A DNA stretch of 64,000 bases from positions 23,066 through 87,065 of the forward strand of contig NZ_BAGJ01000029.1 in assembly GCF_000308775.1 (NCBI RefSeq), written 5' to 3'. This DNA comes from Nocardia testacea NBRC 100365. Its GTDB lineage: Bacteria; Actinomycetota; Actinomycetes; Mycobacteriales; Mycobacteriaceae. The notes beneath the pieces are model-generated. The model was not told the DNA's origin. It was given only the letters and a program-made list of their open reading frames with translations, and ran no database searches. Both the position numbers and the translations under genes were made by a program. Positions 61,238 through 64,000 of the stretch are shown here, piece after piece (positions within the stretch are counted from its first letter, which is position 1; each line of letters opens with the position of its first letter).

Positions 61238-62044
61238 CTAGAACCATATCTCGGACCGATCGGTCTGATCCAGTACGCCACGGATCACCGCGGTTCCGGC
61301 GGAATCGCCGAGCTCGTAGGCCAGCCGATTGCTCGCCGCGATGGAGCGGTGACGGGTCACCCGGGTGACCCGTTCGTGATTCGCGCCGATCCGCAGATGG
61401 TCCAGCAGGACGGTACCCATGGCGACACCGAGCACCGCGGCCTCCTCGGCATTCGCCGGCCGCGCGACCAGCGAATCCCGGTGCGCGGTCTCGCCCTGCC
61501 CACGTTCGGCGAGCCGGCGCGTGGTGCCCTCGGGAATATCGTGCGGGGAATCCAGCCCGGTGGCCTCGGCCAGATCCCGGGGATAGAAGCTCACCTCCCA
61601 CGACCACGGTTCGTTGTCGAGATACTGCACGACGGTGCGGGCCACCACCCACGAATCGACCGGAATACCGAGCCATTGCGCGACACGCCCGTCCGCCGGT
61701 TCCATTCGCGCGCTGAACTCTTTGGTCGGTACCCGGCCTGCGGCGCGCGCGATTTCTTCGAAGATATCGTGGGCGGCCCGGGGCCGATCGGGGCGGATAT
61801 GGTCGGTGACCACGGATTCCAGCACTTCGCGGCTGCGGATTATGGTGCCCCGGGAGGTGGCGGTATAGACGAGGTTCTCGGTGACCAGCACCTGGATCGC
61901 ATTACGTGCGGTGGTGAGCGAAACCTGCATCTGCTCGGCCAATTCGGCGTGACTGGGCAGGCGATCCCCTGGTTGCCACTTGCCTGCTCGTATCTCCTCG
62001 CGGAGGTGGTCCGCGATCCGTCGATACGTCGGACCGTCCGCCAT
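61238..62044 (-). CDS. GntR-family (HutC/UTRA) transcriptional regulator
   Basis: A 268-residue regulator. The winged helix-turn-helix is at 5-72 (YRRIADHLREEIRAGKWQPG, LPSHAELAEQMQVSLTTARN) and a UTRA-type effector domain follows (about 105-260, FSARMEPADGRVAQWLGIPV, VSFYPRDLAEAT). It heads the regulator-acetyltransferase pair and is divergent from the DUF4254 gene. It may control both through the shared 127-bp promoter region; the ligand is unknown. Confidence 0.88.
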   Translation of the reverse strand: MADGPTYRRIADHLREEIRAGKWQPGDRLPSHAELAEQMQVSLTTARNAIQVLVTENLVYTATSRGTIIRSREVLESVVTDHIRPDRPRAAHDIFEEIARAAGRVPTKEFSARMEPADGRVAQWLGIPVDSWVVARTVVQYLDNEPWSWEVSFYPRDLAEATGLDSPHDIPEGTTRRLAERGQGETAHRDSLVARPANAEEAAVLGVAMGTVLLDHLRIGANHERVTRVTRHRSIAASNRLAYELGDSAGTAVIRGVLDQTDRSEIWF

Positions 62045-62111
62045 CGTGCTCCTCGGGTGGTCTCCAGGTAACGAAGTGTACGCTTTTCGTGTCCAGGGGG
62101 GCCTGTATCGC

Positions 62112-62139
62112 TTGACAGTAGCCTTTCGCGGTTTATTGT
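62112..62139 (+). promoter_or_regulatory. Promoter of the DUF4254 gene
   Basis: TTGACA at 62112-62117 and TATTGT at 62134-62139, 16 bases apart, about 33 bases before ATG 62172. This is one of the best sigma-70-like promoters in the window and lies in the shared region with the divergent GntR gene. Confidence 0.55.
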
Positions 62140-62171
62140 AATCAACGTACTGACCCCGGTGTTGTGCGGCG

Positions 62172-62714
62172 ATGAACGGCGAGGCAACCGTGACAGGTTC
62201 GGATACAACAGTCGTAATGGCTCTTCCCGGCGCCCAGCGCGGCGCTGATCCTCTGGCGCAGAACGGGTCTCCCGGTCTGCCGAATTCGGACCTATTGGTG
62301 CGCGCCGCGCGCGGACACCGGGTCGTCGGGGGTCAGCTGCTCTGGTATGCCCGTGATCTGGCCGTACTCCACGAGCGTCGATTGGTGGGCCGCGGCGGTT
62401 CCATCGTCACCGATCCCGACCGGCTGGTCGAGATCGATCGACGCCGGATGGAATTGGTCCTGGCCATCGACGATTGGGTGGGGCGCAATGTCCCGCAGCA
62501 CCGGCTCGGTGTCACTCTGCACACCGAAACCGTCGGCGCGATCATCGATCGGCTCGCCGAATCCGCGGTCCGCGCGCACCACGCGCTGATGACCCTGGAC
62601 GCGGACGACGAACTCCTGCACGGCGCCTGGCATCACCTGGCCGAACTGGCCGATGCCTACGATGCGCTGGTCGGCGATGTGCAGGCCGGAAGGCGCAGGC
62701 TGCCGGAGTGGTGA
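62172..62714 (+). CDS. DUF4254-family protein
   Basis: A 180-residue all-helical protein of the DUF4254 type (LGVTLHTETVGAIIDRLAES, then AHHALMTLDADDELLHGAWH and LAELADAYDALVGDVQAG). Members occur beside ESX genes in nocardiae; the role is unknown. ATG 62172 lacks a Shine-Dalgarno, while GTG 62190 (GAGG 5 bases upstream) gives a protein six residues shorter. It converges with the EspI-like ATPase gene. Confidence 0.7.
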   Translation: MNGEATVTGSDTTVVMALPGAQRGADPLAQNGSPGLPNSDLLVRAARGHRVVGGQLLWYARDLAVLHERRLVGRGGSIVTDPDRLVEIDRRRMELVLAIDDWVGRNVPQHRLGVTLHTETVGAIIDRLAESAVRAHHALMTLDADDELLHGAWHHLAELADAYDALVGDVQAGRRRLPEW

Positions 62715-62783
62715 CACCCCGGGCCGGTCGCCGCCACGGCCGGCTCCGGGGTCCACTGCGCGGTACCGGACCGGGAGCGGGGT

Positions 62784-64000
62784 TCAGCCGCCCTGATGCG
62801 GCCGGTAGCTCTGCGTGAAATCGTCGGCCACCGTCGCCGCCAGTTCCACGTAGGCCCGCTTGGTCTCCTTCTTCAACCGCGGCAGGTCGATTTCGGCGCC
62901 CTCGGACATATGAGGGTCGAACGGGATCATGTGCACCGCCCGGCAACGGGACAGGAAGTACTGCCGCAGCTGCTGCACATCGATGTTGGGCGTACCGTCG
63001 CGCGGCGAGTTGATCACCACCACGGCGTTCTGCACCAGATGGTGGTAGCCGTGCAGCGACAACCAGTCCAGAGTGGCCGAGGCGCTCTGCGCGCCGTCGA
63101 TCGCGGTGGGGGAGATGAGCACCAGCGAATGCGCCAGTTGCAGGACGCCCGCCATCGCCGAATGCATCAGGCCGGTACCGCAGTCGGTGAGGATGATGTT
63201 GTAGAACCGTTGCAGGATCCGGGCCACCGCCCGGTACTCCTCCTCGTTGAAGGCCTCCGAGGCGGCCGGGTCACGTTCGCTGGCCAGCACTTCCAGACGG
63301 CTGGTCGCCTGCGAGGTATGCCGCCGGACATCGGAATACCGTTCGATGGCCGGATCGAGCAGTAGATCCCGGACCGTGGACCGCGTCTGCAGCGGGACGC
63401 GCTGCGACAGCGTGCCGAAGTCGGGGTTGGCGTCCACCGCGATCACCCGGTCGCCCCGGATCGAGGCGAAGGTCGAGCCCAGACCGATGGTGGTGGTGGT
63501 CTTACCGACACCGCCCTTGAGCGAGAGCACGGCGATCCGATAGTCCCCGCGCACCGGTTGCCGGATCCGCGCGACCAGCTCTTGTAGCCGCCGCTCCTCC
63601 GCGGACATGCCGGGATTGATCCGGCCGCCGGACGCGTGGTGCACCACTTTGCGCCAGCCCTGGCCGGAGGCCTTCTTCGCGCGGCGCACCGAGACGTCGT
63701 CGAGGGACGGTGCGCCGGGCCCCGGCGCACCGTACTGCTGCGGGTTCTGCTGCCATTGCTGTGGGGGCGGACCGCCCTGCTGCTGCGGGGGCCGGCCGCC
63801 GTACTGCTGCGGGGCCTGCTGTTGCTGCTGCCACTGCGGAGACTGCTGTTGCTGCTGCCACTGCGGGGGTGCGGGCTGGTACGGGGCCGGACCGGGGGCC
63901 TGCGGGGGCGCACCGGAGTGCTGCTGCCATTGCTGCTGCGGCCCCGGAGCCCGGTGCGGCGGGGGCAGCGGTTGCCGCGGTTCGGGGGCCTGCCACTGGA
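62784..64000 (-). CDS. EspI-like MinD/ParA-type ATPase with Gln/Pro-rich N-terminus (partial)
   Basis: 405 residues are visible and the frame is open beyond the right edge. The C-terminal 260 residues are a MinD-type ATPase: deviant Walker A LKGGVGKTTTTIGLGSTFAS, switch DANPDFGTLSQRV and FYNIILTDCGTG. The N-terminal part visible here (63690-64000) is almost only Gln, Pro, Trp and Gly with repeats such as QWQQQQQ and APQQYG. This layout matches EspI of the ESX-1 locus (Rv3876 in M. tuberculosis), which energises or regulates type VII secretion; the assignment is by domain layout. It implies an ESX locus to the right. Confidence 0.8.
   Translation of the reverse strand, partial: QWQAPEPRQPLPPPHRAPGPQQQWQQHSGAPPQAPGPAPYQPAPPQWQQQQQSPQWQQQQQAPQQYGGRPPQQQGGPPPQQWQQNPQQYGAPGPGAPSLDDVSVRRAKKASGQGWRKVVHHASGGRINPGMSAEERRLQELVARIRQPVRGDYRIAVLSLKGGVGKTTTTIGLGSTFASIRGDRVIAVDANPDFGTLSQRVPLQTRSTVRDLLLDPAIERYSDVRRHTSQATSRLEVLASERDPAASEAFNEEEYRAVARILQRFYNIILTDCGTGLMHSAMAGVLQLAHSLVLISPTAIDGAQSASATLDWLSLHGYHHLVQNAVVVINSPRDGTPNIDVQQLRQYFLSRCRAVHMIPFDPHMSEGAEIDLPRLKKETKRAYVELAATVADDFTQSYRPHQGG

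Noticed and set aside
1..64000. tRNA or rRNA genes, CRISPR arrays, insertion sequences
   Set aside because: No cloverleaf-like sequence, regular direct repeats with spacers, or transposase-like frames were recognised on either strand.

Overview
The DNA is GC-rich with strongly G/C-biased third codon positions, about 55 densely packed genes, a mycobactin/nocobactin-type siderophore locus, many IdeR-like iron boxes, type VII secretion (ESX) genes and an actinobacterial spc ribosomal operon with zinc-ribbon S14. Together these point to an actinobacterium of the Nocardia type (Nocardiaceae). No tRNA, rRNA, CRISPR array or intact insertion sequence was recognised.

Layout. 1-3.2 kb holds housekeeping or unknown genes: the end of an unknown gene, a NUDIX hydrolase, a conserved hypothetical with a C-terminal Cys cluster, a CPBP membrane protease and an RluA-type pseudouridine synthase. 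3.2-33.6 kb is an iron-regulated nocobactin/amamistatin/formobactin-like siderophore region. It contains a siderophore-interacting flavoprotein divergent from two half-ABC transporters (IrtA/IrtB type, but with the flavoprotein as a separate gene), a catalytically dead adenylation-like protein, a formyl-THF-dependent formyltransferase, an ArCP-Cy-A-PCP NRPS, a lysine N-hydroxylase, a KS, an AT-KR-ACP-MT PKS, a thioesterase, a C-A-PCP-E NRPS, a C-A-PCP-C-PCP NRPS, and a SagB-like flavin oxidoreductase nested behind a small ORF. Eight good IdeR-like boxes and one weak one sit in front of these units. Inferred logic: an aryl acid (synthesis and activation genes not in the window) is loaded on the ArCP, condensed and cyclised with Ser/Thr to an oxazoline, and oxidised to an oxazole by the SagB-like enzyme. 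N-hydroxylysine is made by the hydroxylase and N-formylated by the formyltransferase. The KS and AT-KR-ACP-MT build a possibly alpha-methylated beta-hydroxy acid, the two large NRPSs add the lysines, and IrtAB plus the flavoprotein import the ferric complex and release iron.

33.7-37.4 kb has an M13 peptidase and a type VII secretion-associated gene next to a putative secreted effector with a possible His/Cys protease domain. 37.8-57.4 kb is the spc operon (rplN-rplX-rplE-rpsN / rpsH-rplF-rplR-rpsE-rpmD-rplO / secY-adk-map), but it is split after rpsN by about 12.5 kb of unrelated genes: a low-GC DUF1023 hydrolase unit, small membrane and secreted proteins, a methyltransferase, a broken acetamidase, a TPM-domain protein, a phosphodiesterase-family protein, and an MFS transporter fused to three carboxypeptidase-regulatory-like domains. 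The last 11 codons plus stop of that transporter are a near copy of the 3' end of rpsN, which dates the split to a duplication or insertion event at rpsN.

57.5-64 kb contains dtd, a decayed type VII toxin-like gene facing a YwqK-type antitoxin-like gene, a decayed eccE fragment, a GNAT/GntR pair, a DUF4254 gene and, running off the end, an EspI-like MinD ATPase with a Gln/Pro-rich N-terminus. The end of the window is therefore probably the edge of an ESX locus.
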